This document shows positions 14,786 through 21,869 of a DNA stretch of 33,156 nucleotides, in pieces. The position numbers were made by a program, and so were the translations under genes. A model generated the notes under the pieces. That model was not told where the DNA came from, did no database searches, and saw only the letters and a program-made list of their open reading frames with translations. Numbering within the stretch: the stretch's first letter is position 1; each line of letters starts with the position of its first letter. This stretch comes from Tissierella sp. (lineage in GTDB: Bacteria; Bacillota; Clostridia; Tissierellales; Tissierellaceae). The DNA is taken from contig JAAYGX010000153.1 of assembly GCA_012735585.1 (NCBI GenBank), forward strand, positions 1 to 33,156, written 5' to 3'.

Positions 14786-16075
14786 ATGACAATAGTACCA
14801 GGTGGTGACAAGCTAAGACCAGGGCAGCCATACAGACCAAAGAGTGAAACATTACCAAAAGTAAAAAGGGAAAGCAGTTTAGATGTATATGTAGCAGCCA
14901 TAATTGGTGGCATAGCGATTGCCGAGATAGGTGGCATGGAATTAGTTGGTTATGGGATTACTTCATTAGGTGGAGCAGTTACAGCCTTAGAATTTATAAA
15001 GTCATTCAATCCTTACAAAAGATTATTTGAAAATCTAAATATAAAAGTAGGAGATAGAATACCAAGATATCTAGGTAAGAAAAAAACAGATTATGGTTAT
15101 TGCTTAAAGTTTAGTCTACCCTATGGATTATCTACCAAAGACTTTGAGAAACATCAACTAGAAATAGAGCAATATTTTAATAACAAAATTAAAATCAGTT
15201 ATAAAAATCATAGAGTGTTTATCCAAATTTATCAAATAGCATTGGAAGAATCTCCAAAGTATATATTGTCACCGACAAAAGGATTAGAATTTCCAATCGG
15301 AATAATTTATGGTGGAGAGATCATAAAGTTAGATTTAGAAAAAGTAGTACATTTATTAGTAGCTGGGGAAACTGGTTCTGGTAAATCTACAGTGCTAAGG
15401 GCAATATTAACAAGTTTAATAGCAAACAACAAAAAGATATCCCTACATCTGATAGATTTAAAAAATGGAGCAGAATTTAATGTGTTTAGAAAATGCAAGC
15501 AAGTAAAATCATTTAGTAGAAATATTGATGATGCAGAGAAAGTACTCATGGATCTATTACATGCAGTAGATAAAAGATATGAGTTATTTTATGAGAATGA
15601 TGTAGTAGATATAAAAGAATACAACAAATTAAAAAACGTAAGGAAACTAGATTACCAAGTATGTGTAATAGATGAATTTGCAGATTTACAAGATGAGAAG
15701 GGCAGCATATCGGCAGTTGAAACTCTAGCAGCTAAAGCAAGAGCATGTGGAATCCATTTAATTATTAGTACCCAGCGACCTGATGCAAAGATATTAAACG
15801 GAAGAATTAAAGCTAATGTACCATGTGTAATGGGATTAAAAACAATGAACTCTTTAAATAGTAGAATAATCATAGATGAAAACGGATTAGAGGAGTTAAG
15901 AGGAAAGGGCCATGGTCTGCTTAGATATGGAGATCTAACAGAATTTCAATCAATGGATTTATCTGTTAAAGATGCAAGAGAATTTGTAAAACATACTTAC
16001 ATAGAAAAAGATATAAAAAAAGAAACCAAGGATGAGGTAATTGAAGATTTCGGATTCTTGGAGCTGATAAAATGA
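14786..16075 (+). CDS. FtsK/SpoIIIE (HerA)-type DNA translocase
   Basis: A 429-aa protein. A hydrophobic N-terminal region (about 29-68, VYVAAIIGGIAIAEIGGMEL onward) suggests membrane attachment. Walker A GETGSGKST is at 194-202, and Walker B VIDEFADL has the acidic pair at 296-297. A sensor-like STQRPDAKI with GRIKANVP and GKGHGLL completes the FtsK/SpoIIIE motor core. It lacks the long linker and the gamma domain of cellular FtsK, so it is closer to the short plasmid, ICE or phage translocases. ATG 14786 follows AAAGGAGAGTGG. It overlaps the next gene by 4 nt. Confidence 0.9.
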   Translation: MTIVPGGDKLRPGQPYRPKSETLPKVKRESSLDVYVAAIIGGIAIAEIGGMELVGYGITSLGGAVTALEFIKSFNPYKRLFENLNIKVGDRIPRYLGKKKTDYGYCLKFSLPYGLSTKDFEKHQLEIEQYFNNKIKISYKNHRVFIQIYQIALEESPKYILSPTKGLEFPIGIIYGGEIIKLDLEKVVHLLVAGETGSGKSTVLRAILTSLIANNKKISLHLIDLKNGAEFNVFRKCKQVKSFSRNIDDAEKVLMDLLHAVDKRYELFYENDVVDIKEYNKLKNVRKLDYQVCVIDEFADLQDEKGSISAVETLAAKARACGIHLIISTQRPDAKILNGRIKANVPCVMGLKTMNSLNSRIIIDENGLEELRGKGHGLLRYGDLTEFQSMDLSVKDAREFVKHTYIEKDIKKETKDEVIEDFGFLELIK

Positions 16076-16620
16076 GAATTACCGAAAGAGATAGAAAAGT
16101 ATTAGATTTTATTGAAAATTTTAAAATAGCGACTACAGATACAATACAAGAACTATTCTATCCAAGTTTAAAGGTGGCACAGAGACGTTTAAAGTTATTA
16201 CATGATAACAAGTATATAAAAAGAGATAGAGAACATTTCACAAGCCAATTTTACTATTACATAAGAAAACCTAAACAACTGAAACATAGTTTGTTGCTGA
16301 CTGACTTTTATAGAGAATTGAATAAAACATCTAGCATTGAATTGTTTAAAAATGAATTTATAATCGAAGACCTAAGATCAGATGGGTTTGTAGCTTATGA
16401 ATTAAAAGGCAAAAAGGATATAGCATTTGTAGAAGTAGAAATCAGCAACAAAGGATTCGATATAGAAAAATATGAAAGACTTTATAAATCTATGAAATGG
16501 AGAAAATTATTCCCTAAATTTCCAACAATAATAGCTATAACTGATAAACCATTACCAAGTACCAGGTTAAAAGTAATTCAAGTCAATGAAGATATGAGTA
16601 ATCTAAAGGAGGTATTTTGA
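16072..16620 (+). CDS. Replication-relaxation family protein (winged-helix N-terminus)
   Basis: A 182-aa protein. The N-terminal winged helix (ITERDRKVLDFIENFKIATT, LKVAQRRLKLLHDNKYIKRD) is followed by a nuclease-fold-like C-terminal half (DIAFVEVEISNKGFDIEKYE). This matches the replication-relaxation family seen on plasmids, integrative elements and some prophages next to FtsK-like genes. Biochemical function is poorly known. It overlaps the translocase gene by 4 nt (ATGA), so the two are a unit. Confidence 0.8.
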   Translation: MRITERDRKVLDFIENFKIATTDTIQELFYPSLKVAQRRLKLLHDNKYIKRDREHFTSQFYYYIRKPKQLKHSLLLTDFYRELNKTSSIELFKNEFIIEDLRSDGFVAYELKGKKDIAFVEVEISNKGFDIEKYERLYKSMKWRKLFPKFPTIIAITDKPLPSTRLKVIQVNEDMSNLKEVF

Positions 16621-17004
16621 ATGAAAAAGAAAATATTAATAAGTGTAGGTGTAGTCGGTGGATTATTATTACTTAGTAACATATCTTATGCTGATGAACT
16701 AACAGAGGTAATTGAAGCATACATACAAAATCCAAAACTAGATTTTTTAGGAAGAAACTACGATAAGTTATTCTTTGAAGCACTAGAAGGAACAAATCCA
16801 ACTGTCTTAGACAAAATAAAGGCCGTTCCTGACGATTTTAGAACTATGATACCGCAAGCTAAGGCTATGTGGAAAATGTTTCACCAAAAGCCAAATATGA
16901 TTGCCTATAGTGGTCTAGGTGGTCTTGCTGGATTAAAAGCTGCATTAGGTCCAAAGGAATTTGGAGAGATGATGTTTAAGTTACTAAAGTTAGTTGTAAA
17001 GTAA
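16621..17004 (+). CDS. Secreted protein of unknown function, last gene of FtsK cassette
   Basis: A 127-aa protein with a clear signal peptide (MKKK, then ILISVGVVGGLLLLSNISYA, cleavage likely before DELTEV). The mature part is helical (EAYIQNPKLDFLGRNYDKLF) with a Gly-rich hydrophobic segment (YSGLGGLAGLKAALG). It starts right at the stop of the relaxation-like gene, with AAAGGAGG upstream. It may anchor or signal for the translocase at the cell surface. No family recognised. Confidence 0.75.
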   Translation: MKKKILISVGVVGGLLLLSNISYADELTEVIEAYIQNPKLDFLGRNYDKLFFEALEGTNPTVLDKIKAVPDDFRTMIPQAKAMWKMFHQKPNMIAYSGLGGLAGLKAALGPKEFGEMMFKLLKLVVK

Positions 17005-17006
17005 AA

Positions 17007-17034
17007 AGGGAGCCAATAAAGGCTCCTTATTTTA
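17007..17034 (+). terminator. Intrinsic terminator closing the FtsK cassette
   Basis: AGGGAGCC/GGCTCCTT (17007-17014/17021-17028), 8 bp with one G-T pair, loop AATAAA, then ATTTTAT. Confidence 0.8.
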
Positions 17035-17036
17035 TG

Positions 17037-17305
17037 TCGGCAGAAATTCAGCAGAATTATTTTTTATTGTTTGATTTGATTTGATTAAAAATAATTTATT
17101 GACTAAAATATAATGTGCATTTACTCTTATTTGTGATAAAATAAAATCAATTGACTAACAAAAACAAGGGATATCCCATACGTATACGATATACGAGAAA
17201 CTAAGGGATAATAAAAAAACAATCGTCTTATAGCGTGTAAATCAGCCAATTGATAGTTTTTCATAAGTGTCTTAAAGTTGAATCGGCAGACGTTTCGGCA
17301 GAAAT
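17037..17305. other. Candidate phage attachment region (attP)
   Basis: A 300-base gene-free stretch just downstream of the integrase. Three direct copies of TCGGCAGA(A/C) lie at 17037, 17283 and 17295 and look like arm-type integrase sites. A perfect palindrome GGGATATCCC (17168-17177) and an inverted pair CGTATA-CGA-TATACG (17181-17195) are candidates for core or accessory sites. No tRNA end or other host gene fragment was recognised, so the crossover point is not fixed. Confidence 0.55.
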
Positions 17306-17307
17306 AA

Positions 17308-18384
17308 TTATAAAATTTTATTTATCCTATCTTTTGCCGATTCAAACATATCTTCTGTAAAATGGGAATAGGTCTTTATAACCATTTCAACTGTATCTCC
17401 AATTAATTCTGCAATAGTTTTAAAATCAAAGCCATTTTTGATTAATATCGTAACGTAAGTGTGTCTTAAATCATGTACAGATATATTGTATCCCATTTTT
17501 TTAAACTTGTAGCTTAACCTTGCAGAAGTTGTGTCATTATATTTGTCTATAAATATTCTATTATCCATATCCTTAACACAACCTTTTACATATAATTTAA
17601 GCCCAGGGATATATGCAGCAGGGATAGGTACCGTTCTATATGAGTTATCCGTTTTAAGAGTACCTAAATCATGCTTTCTATCCTTAGTCTTTTTCCATTG
17701 CCTTTTAACGTGGATAATTCCGTTATCTAAATCAAGAGATCCATCATCAATAATCCCGTTTATTTCTCCTAACCTCATTCCGCATTTGCCAGCTAAAACA
17801 CAAAAATAATAATCAGACCCACTTAATTTAGACAGTAAATCATTCAATTCAAACTCAGTTAATGCCTTAACTTTAGTTTCCTTTTGTTCAACTACTGGGA
17901 ATTTGTATTGTTTTATGTCGACGGGGTTTTCTTTCATTATTTTATAATTATTAATAGCGTGATTAAAAGTAGTTTTTAATTTAGTAAAATAATCTCTAAT
18001 AGTCGATTCTTTTAATCCGTCTTTAACCATATCGTCAAAACAAGGCTTTAAATGAATATAACTTACTTCTGTAATCGGTACATCATTAATTTTTTTAAAT
18101 TTAGTATAAGCTGTTTTATAAATATCAACAGAGTTTGGTGAATATTCTCTTTCCTTATCTTCTAAAAATATTTCTTTAAACTCTCCAAAAGTCATACCTC
18201 TATAATCAACTGGCACTTTAACAGTATCCTTTAATTCATCTATAGTCTTATCTATCCAAGGCTTATATTCTTTTTGTGTTTTAAAACCTTGTTTCGTCTT
18301 TTGTCTCCATTTATCGCCATCCTTATAAGCTATGATACATTGAATTCCTTTATCTTTTTTTCTAAAAGATACTTTATAATCCAC
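17308..18384 (-). CDS. int: Tyrosine-type integrase
   Basis: A 358-aa protein. The N-terminal arm-binding domain is at about 1-55 (KGIQCIIAYKDGDKWRQKTK), a SAM-like core-binding domain at about 62-160, and the catalytic domain at 170-358. Catalytic residues are R204 (CGMRLGE), likely K244, H304 and R307 (HDLRHTY) and Y339 (TYSHF). The usual second His after the H-x-x-R motif (LGH) is D330 here (LIGD), an uncommon change. GTG start with AAGGAGG upstream. It is translated with the small gene before it (11-nt overlap). Confidence 0.95.
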   Translation of the reverse strand: MDYKVSFRKKDKGIQCIIAYKDGDKWRQKTKQGFKTQKEYKPWIDKTIDELKDTVKVPVDYRGMTFGEFKEIFLEDKEREYSPNSVDIYKTAYTKFKKINDVPITEVSYIHLKPCFDDMVKDGLKESTIRDYFTKLKTTFNHAINNYKIMKENPVDIKQYKFPVVEQKETKVKALTEFELNDLLSKLSGSDYYFCVLAGKCGMRLGEINGIIDDGSLDLDNGIIHVKRQWKKTKDRKHDLGTLKTDNSYRTVPIPAAYIPGLKLYVKGCVKDMDNRIFIDKYNDTTSARLSYKFKKMGYNISVHDLRHTYVTILIKNGFDFKTIAELIGDTVEMVIKTYSHFTEDMFESAKDRINKIL

Positions 18385-18502
18385 TATTATCCTCCTTGTC
18401 TTTATCCATTTCTATATTTTTGGTTACCTTAATTTTTCCATCAACCTTTGTTATTGTTATGTTCTCCAGCATTATAGTTTCCGCATATTCTATTTTGTAC
18501 AT
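18374..18502 (-). CDS. Small protein co-transcribed with integrase (possible excision or regulatory factor)
   Basis: A 42-aa ORF (MYKIEYAETIMLENITITKV, ending in an acidic KDKEDNSGL tail). The ATG at 18502 follows AAGGGGGAAGATGTT. It overlaps the integrase start and is the first gene behind the LexA-box promoter. It has no helix-turn-helix, so calling it an excisionase is only a guess from position. Confidence 0.65.
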   Translation of the reverse strand: MYKIEYAETIMLENITITKVDGKIKVTKNIEMDKDKEDNSGL

Positions 18503-18520
18503 AACATCTTCCCCCTTTAT

Positions 18521-18532
18521 GAACGTCTGTTC
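18521..18532. promoter_or_regulatory. LexA (SOS) box in integrase promoter
   Basis: GAACGTCTGTTC matches the Gram-positive LexA/DinR consensus GAAC-N4-GTTC exactly. It lies about 13 bp downstream of the -10 of the minus-strand promoter, between transcription start and the first ribosome site, where LexA binding would block transcription until DNA damage. Confidence 0.8.
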
Positions 18533-18545
18533 TTGACTTGTTAAC

Positions 18546-18574
18546 ATTATAACTCTTTGTATAATATATTTCAA
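18546..18574 (-). promoter_or_regulatory. Promoter of the integrase operon
   Basis: On the minus strand TTGAAA (18574-18569), 17-nt spacer, TATAAT (18551-18546). Near-consensus vegetative promoter reading toward the 42-aa gene and int. Confidence 0.8.
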
Positions 18575-18644
18575 CATAAATTTACAAATTCCTTCTCTCT
18601 ATAGCGAGAATCGTATAATTTATAACAATATCTATAAATAAAAA

Positions 18645-18690
18645 AAACTCTCACTTTAGCGAGATTGCTAATCGTGAGAGTTTATTTTTT
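18645..18690. terminator. Bidirectional terminator between repressor and integrase operon
   Basis: AAACTCTCAC (18645-18654) pairs with GTGAGAGTTT (18674-18683) over a 19-nt loop. T runs lie on both sides, so it can end repressor transcripts on the minus strand and also plus-strand transcripts. The right arm overlaps the repressor stop codon. Confidence 0.8.
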
Positions 18691-19086
18691 ATTAAGATGT
18701 CTATATTTTAAAATCGTATCTATGATTTCTTCTACTGCCTCAGGAGGTATGTCATCTGCTTTAATTCCTTCTACTAATTTAATGTATTTAAGCCCTTCTT
18801 CTTCAAACAGCCAAGCATATTCAGGCGCTAACTTAATCATATCTTCTTTGGTTAAGTGGTTAGGCTTACGTTTATCTGTTCTACCTAAGAGATAATCAAC
18901 TGATACATCAAATAGATCAGCAAGTTTAGAAATAACTTCAATATCTGGTGTTCTGTTCCCATTCTCCCAATTACTAACAGTACCTTTCTCTACATTAAAC
19001 ATATTTCCTAACTTTTTTTGAGTTAATCCATGTGTTTTCAATTTTTCATTTCTCAAAAGTTTTAATCTATCACCAAATACACTCAC
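18682..19086 (-). CDS. CI-like phage repressor (XRE family)
   Basis: A 134-aa protein. The N-terminal helix-turn-helix (LTQKKLGNMFNVEKGTVSNW, then ENGNRTPDIEVISKLADLFD and VSVDYLLGRTDK) ends near residue 72. The rest is a short acidic helical tail (AWLFEEEGLKYIKLVEGIKA, AVEEIIDTILKYRH) rather than a LexA/CI-type peptidase domain. It thus lacks self-cleavage, and induction must use another route such as the antirepressor. GTG start with AGAGGAG upstream. It is divergent from the Cro-like gene. Confidence 0.88.
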   Translation of the reverse strand: MSVFGDRLKLLRNEKLKTHGLTQKKLGNMFNVEKGTVSNWENGNRTPDIEVISKLADLFDVSVDYLLGRTDKRKPNHLTKEDMIKLAPEYAWLFEEEGLKYIKLVEGIKADDIPPEAVEEIIDTILKYRHLNKK

Positions 19087-19113
19087 TTATACTCACTCCT
19101 CTTTCAATTCTAT

Positions 19114-19141
19114 ATTATAACATTATGAATACTAATTTAAA
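19114..19141 (-). promoter_or_regulatory. Probable repressor promoter
   Basis: On the minus strand TATAAT (19119-19114) with a weak TTTAAA 16 nt upstream. A GTATTC operator half-site lies inside the spacer, as expected for a self-regulated repressor promoter. Confidence 0.5.
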
Positions 19142-19190
19142 ATTATGTTAGCGAAATGAATATTTATTTAATAAAAGTATAAAATAACAC

Positions 19191-19219
19191 TTGACAGTAT
19201 TCATAAAGAATACTATAAT
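19191..19219 (+). promoter_or_regulatory. Early rightward promoter with operator in the spacer
   Basis: TTGACA (19191-19196), 17-nt spacer, TATAAT (19214-19219), which is a perfect consensus. The spacer is exactly GTATTC-ATAAA-GAATAC, a 17-bp operator with 6-bp inverted arms. A weaker copy GTATTC-AAAAT-GAAAAC follows at 19229-19245. The repressor must compete directly with RNA polymerase here. Confidence 0.9.
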
Positions 19220-19264
19220 TAAATCAAGGTATTCAAAATGAAAACAATTTAGGAGGTGATTAGA

Positions 19265-19480
19265 ATGTCAACTAGTTATACAAAAGGTTTAAGAGCATTT
19301 AACGGTTTAACTCAACAAGAATTAGCTGAAATCTTAGGTATCTCATTAACAAGCTACAACAAGAAAGAAACCGGAAAAGTCCCATTCACTGTAGATGAGT
19401 TAAAAAAACTATCTGAACACTTCAATGTACCAATAGAAAATTTTTTTAACGACGAGGTATTCAAAACGAATACTAACTAA
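19265..19480 (+). CDS. Cro-like XRE regulator
   Basis: A 71-aa helix-turn-helix protein (LTQQELAEILGISLTSYNKK; VDELKKLSEHFNVPIENFF). ATG 19265 follows AGGAGGTGATTAGA. It is the first gene under the early promoter and divergent from the repressor, the standard Cro position. Its 3' end contains a full operator palindrome. Confidence 0.85.
   Translation: MSTSYTKGLRAFNGLTQQELAEILGISLTSYNKKETGKVPFTVDELKKLSEHFNVPIENFFNDEVFKTNTN
19457..19473. promoter_or_regulatory. Second full operator inside the end of the Cro-like gene
   Basis: GTATTC-AAAAC-GAATAC has the same arms and spacing as the operator in the early promoter, 260 bp downstream. It could support looping or roadblock repression. Confidence 0.75.
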
Positions 19481-19509
19481 TATTATATCCAGAGGAGATG
19501 TCAAATATT

Positions 19510-19704
19510 ATGCCAAAACTTAATCTTTATGAGATAAGAAGGCAAAGGGGGATGTCTCAAACTGAATTAGCAGAATTAGCAAACATAAGTCATGGTTATA
19601 TAAGTGAACTTGAAAACAATTTAAAGTCACCAACAATTAACATTTTATGCAAATTGGCAAAAGCCTTAGATTGTACACTTGATGATCTGGTAGATTGTGA
19701 CTAA
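19510..19704 (+). CDS. Second XRE-family regulator
   Basis: A 64-aa protein. The helix-turn-helix (MSQTELAELANISHGYISEL; INILCKLAKALDCTLDDLVD) covers the whole protein. ATG 19510 has good spacing from AGAGGAG, while ATG 19498 is too close. It lies between the Cro-like gene and the antirepressor. Confidence 0.88.
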   Translation: MPKLNLYEIRRQRGMSQTELAELANISHGYISELENNLKSPTINILCKLAKALDCTLDDLVDCD

Positions 19705-19726
19705 AGAAAAAAAGGGGGAAATACAA

Positions 19727-20521
19727 ATGAGTAACTTAATATTAAAGGGAAAAACAGAAGTAGAAGGAATGAAGTTTAACCACATTGAGGGTGGTTTTGG
19801 AGAAGGTAAGAAATCCATGTTAGTAAAAGATGTTGCAAAAATACATCAAAGAGAAGTAAGAGAAATCAATCAAGCTATTAACATGAATAAAAACAGGTTT
19901 AAAAATGGAATAGATGTTATGGATTTGAAAAGTACTGAATTCGAGGTCAATTTAATTGATAACGGAATTTATACTCAAAACGCATTAAATAGAAGTAACA
20001 ACATTTATTTGTTATCAGAAAGAGGATATTCCAAATTGTTAAAAATATTAGAAGATGATTTTGCTTGGGATCAATATGAAAAACTAGTAGACGGATATTT
20101 TAACATGAGATCAGTAGTAAAAGAGAATTCTTTAGATGTGGCGAAAATGCTAAATCAACAAGTTGGTCTTATACTGGGTGAAGTAGATGATTTAAATAAT
20201 AGAGTTGATTATTTAGAGGATAGTATGACAGTAGATTTTGGTCAACAAAACACGTTACAAAATAAGACCAAATCAAGGGTTGTAAGCGTATTAGGAGGTA
20301 TCAAGAGCCACGCATACAAAAACAAAAGTCTAAGGTCTAGGATGTTTAGTGCAATTTGGAGAGATTATAAAGATTATTTCAATGTTGCTAGTTACAGAGA
20401 TACTGCAAGAGTGGATTTTCAAAAGGCATTAGATTACTTGGATGGTTGGCAAGTACAAGGCAAATTATTGAGAGAAATAGAGGATTGCAATAATCAAATA
20501 GACGTAGATGAAATAGCTTAG
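19727..20521 (+). CDS. Antirepressor with ORF6N and ORF6C domains
   Basis: A 264-aa protein. The N-terminal ORF6N/KilA-N-like domain is at about 20-125 (LVKDVAKIHQREVREINQAI, NNIYLLSERGYSKLLKILED, YEKLVDGYFNMRS), and a C-terminal ORF6C-like domain is at about 175-260 (KSRVVSVLGGIKSHAYKNKS, MFSAIWRDYKDYFNVASYRD). Such proteins bind and inactivate repressors that cannot self-cleave, which fits the short CI here. ATG 19727 follows AAAGGGGGAAATACAA. Confidence 0.88.
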   Translation: MSNLILKGKTEVEGMKFNHIEGGFGEGKKSMLVKDVAKIHQREVREINQAINMNKNRFKNGIDVMDLKSTEFEVNLIDNGIYTQNALNRSNNIYLLSERGYSKLLKILEDDFAWDQYEKLVDGYFNMRSVVKENSLDVAKMLNQQVGLILGEVDDLNNRVDYLEDSMTVDFGQQNTLQNKTKSRVVSVLGGIKSHAYKNKSLRSRMFSAIWRDYKDYFNVASYRDTARVDFQKALDYLDGWQVQGKLLREIEDCNNQIDVDEIA

Positions 20522-20532
20522 GAGGTGCAGTT

Positions 20533-20844
20533 ATGGAACAAACTTTATTATCAAGGAAAGAACTGGCTGAAAGGTGGGGGATATCAACTTCTACCTTAGA
20601 CAGAAGAGTAAGAGAAGGAATGATATCCCCAGTAAAAAGCATGAAAACCCCTCAATTTAGCCTAGAATGCATATTGAAAGTAGAGGGGGTAGATAAGCTA
20701 TCACCTTTAGAAAGAAGAAGGCTAGAGAGGGAAATACAGAGCTTACAAAATGAAATTAAGCAACTAGAAGAGGAAAAGGAACAGATGAAAAGATTATTAA
20801 CTAATACAGTGGCAGATTTATCGCAAAAATTAAGGGAGGTTTAG
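20533..20844 (+). CDS. Helix-turn-helix protein with coiled-coil tail
   Basis: A 103-aa protein. An excisionase/MerR-type DNA-binding segment (LLSRKELAERWGISTSTLDR, RVREGMISPVKS) is at residues 5-40, and a long coiled coil (LERRRLEREIQSLQNEIKQL onward) at about 58-95. AGGAGGTGCAGTT precedes the start. It could be an excisionase-like or replication accessory protein. Confidence 0.75.
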   Translation: MEQTLLSRKELAERWGISTSTLDRRVREGMISPVKSMKTPQFSLECILKVEGVDKLSPLERRRLEREIQSLQNEIKQLEEEKEQMKRLLTNTVADLSQKLREV

Positions 20845-20847
20845 GTA

Positions 20848-21018
20848 ATGAAAGAGAAAATTAGGGAAGAAATAAAGTTTTGTGAATTTTTGATAGAACA
20901 AGAGAAGATGCAGCTTGAAGAAGGCAAAGGCATGTATCTGGATGGCTATCATCAAGGGAAATTAAGTAGCCTTGGATGGCAGGTTAAAAGGCTTAAAAAT
21001 TTGTTAGGTGATGAATGA
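20848..21018 (+). CDS. Small helical early protein
   Basis: A 56-aa ORF (KIREEIKFCEFLIEQEKMQL; DGYHQGKLSSLGWQVKRLKN). ATG after GGGAGGTTTAGGTA. It is a charged single-domain protein of a kind common in phage early operons; function unknown. The stop overlaps the next ATG (TGATG). Confidence 0.7.
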   Translation: MKEKIREEIKFCEFLIEQEKMQLEEGKGMYLDGYHQGKLSSLGWQVKRLKNLLGDE

Positions 21019-21152
21019 TGACATGGCAAACATACGGACTGGCTCTACTAAAATCATTTCCCCTAGGGATCGTGGTTATAGCAATACTGGTATTTGGGAT
21101 TTACGAAACTATTGAAGATAAATGGGAAAGGAGGGGAGAAAATGCAAGATGA
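21018..21152 (+). CDS. Small membrane protein
   Basis: A 44-aa ORF with one membrane helix (FPLGIVVIAILVFGIYETI) and a charged tail (EDKWERRGENAR). Coupled to the gene before it by a TGATG overlap, and its end overlaps the next gene. Function unknown. Confidence 0.6.
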   Translation: MTWQTYGLALLKSFPLGIVVIAILVFGIYETIEDKWERRGENAR

Positions 21153-21312
21153 AAAACTGGACAAGTTAATTAAAGAAGTACACAGGTTAGAGGTAATATA
21201 TGACGAATGTGAACCTGCAGCTATAATGCCAATCTTATACGAATTAAAGGCAGCAGAGGAAAGACTAAACTTATACTTCGAAGAAAAAAGAACCTATCAG
21301 TCTGCAAACTAG
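21142..21312 (+). CDS. Small helical early protein
   Basis: A 56-aa ORF (MQDEKLDKLIKEVHRLEVIY; YELKAAEERLNLYFEEKRTY). The AAAGGAGGGGAGAAA site fixes the start at 21142 rather than 21094. An 8-bp inverted repeat GAACCTAT/ATAGGTTC (21290-21297/21314-21321) surrounds the stop codon, but no T run follows. Confidence 0.7.
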   Translation: MQDEKLDKLIKEVHRLEVIYDECEPAAIMPILYELKAAEERLNLYFEEKRTYQSAN

Positions 21313-21363
21313 AATAGGTTCAGAAAAAATAACTTTATTTGATTATACCACAGGTGATAAAAA

Positions 21364-21639
21364 ATGAAAATAGATAGGCTGGAAAGAAGTGGATTGAGAT
21401 TAAGAAGGACATTATATTTCAAAATTTACTTCGAGGGAAAGGATTATTATTTACTAGAAAAACACTACACGAGTGATTATGACGGAAGAATAGACTTTAA
21501 ATTAATAACTAAATCAGAATATGAAAAGGCAGTAGTAAAAGAATTGAATACTAAAGAATTTGCTTATGAAGATATGGACAAGTACATGAAACAAACTCTT
21601 AGATATGCTCTAGGAATGAAGGATTGGAGAGTAAGCTAA
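21364..21639 (+). CDS. Hypothetical early protein
   Basis: A 91-aa basic protein (LERSGLRLRRTLYFKIYFEG; KDYYLLEKHYTSDYDGRIDF). Alternating beta strands then a helix (YEDMDKYMKQTLRYALGM). ATG after CACAGGTGATAAAA. Not recognised. It overlaps the next start (TAATG). Confidence 0.7.
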   Translation: MKIDRLERSGLRLRRTLYFKIYFEGKDYYLLEKHYTSDYDGRIDFKLITKSEYEKAVVKELNTKEFAYEDMDKYMKQTLRYALGMKDWRVS

Positions 21640-21869
21640 TGAAAAAATATGATTTAGTAAAAGTAGTTGACTTCTACAGAGATGATAAAGATAAAAAATA
21701 TACTGAAATCGGCAATGAGTTAATAGGCGAATTAGCAATGGTAACAAATATTGATACTAAAAACGTTGATTACCAAATAGAGATACGTTTTTTCGATACG
21801 GAATTACAAGAGTTAGCAATATCGCATGGATTCGATTGCTGGGATGAAAGTGAACTGGAGGTTATATAA
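21639..21869 (+). CDS. Hypothetical early protein, SH3-like beta layout
   Basis: A 76-aa protein (MKKYDLVKVVDFYRDDKDKK; LIGELAMVTNIDTKNVDYQI; LAISHGFDCWDESELEVI). The pattern of a basic first strand, a Gly-containing turn and the closing WDESELEVI resembles small phage proteins of KOW/SH3 type. Function unknown. Confidence 0.65.
   Translation: MKKYDLVKVVDFYRDDKDKKYTEIGNELIGELAMVTNIDTKNVDYQIEIRFFDTELQELAISHGFDCWDESELEVI

Noticed and set aside
17531-17809. 92-aa plus-strand frame within the integrase
   Set aside because: It is antisense to the integrase catalytic domain, with no ribosome site or known motif.
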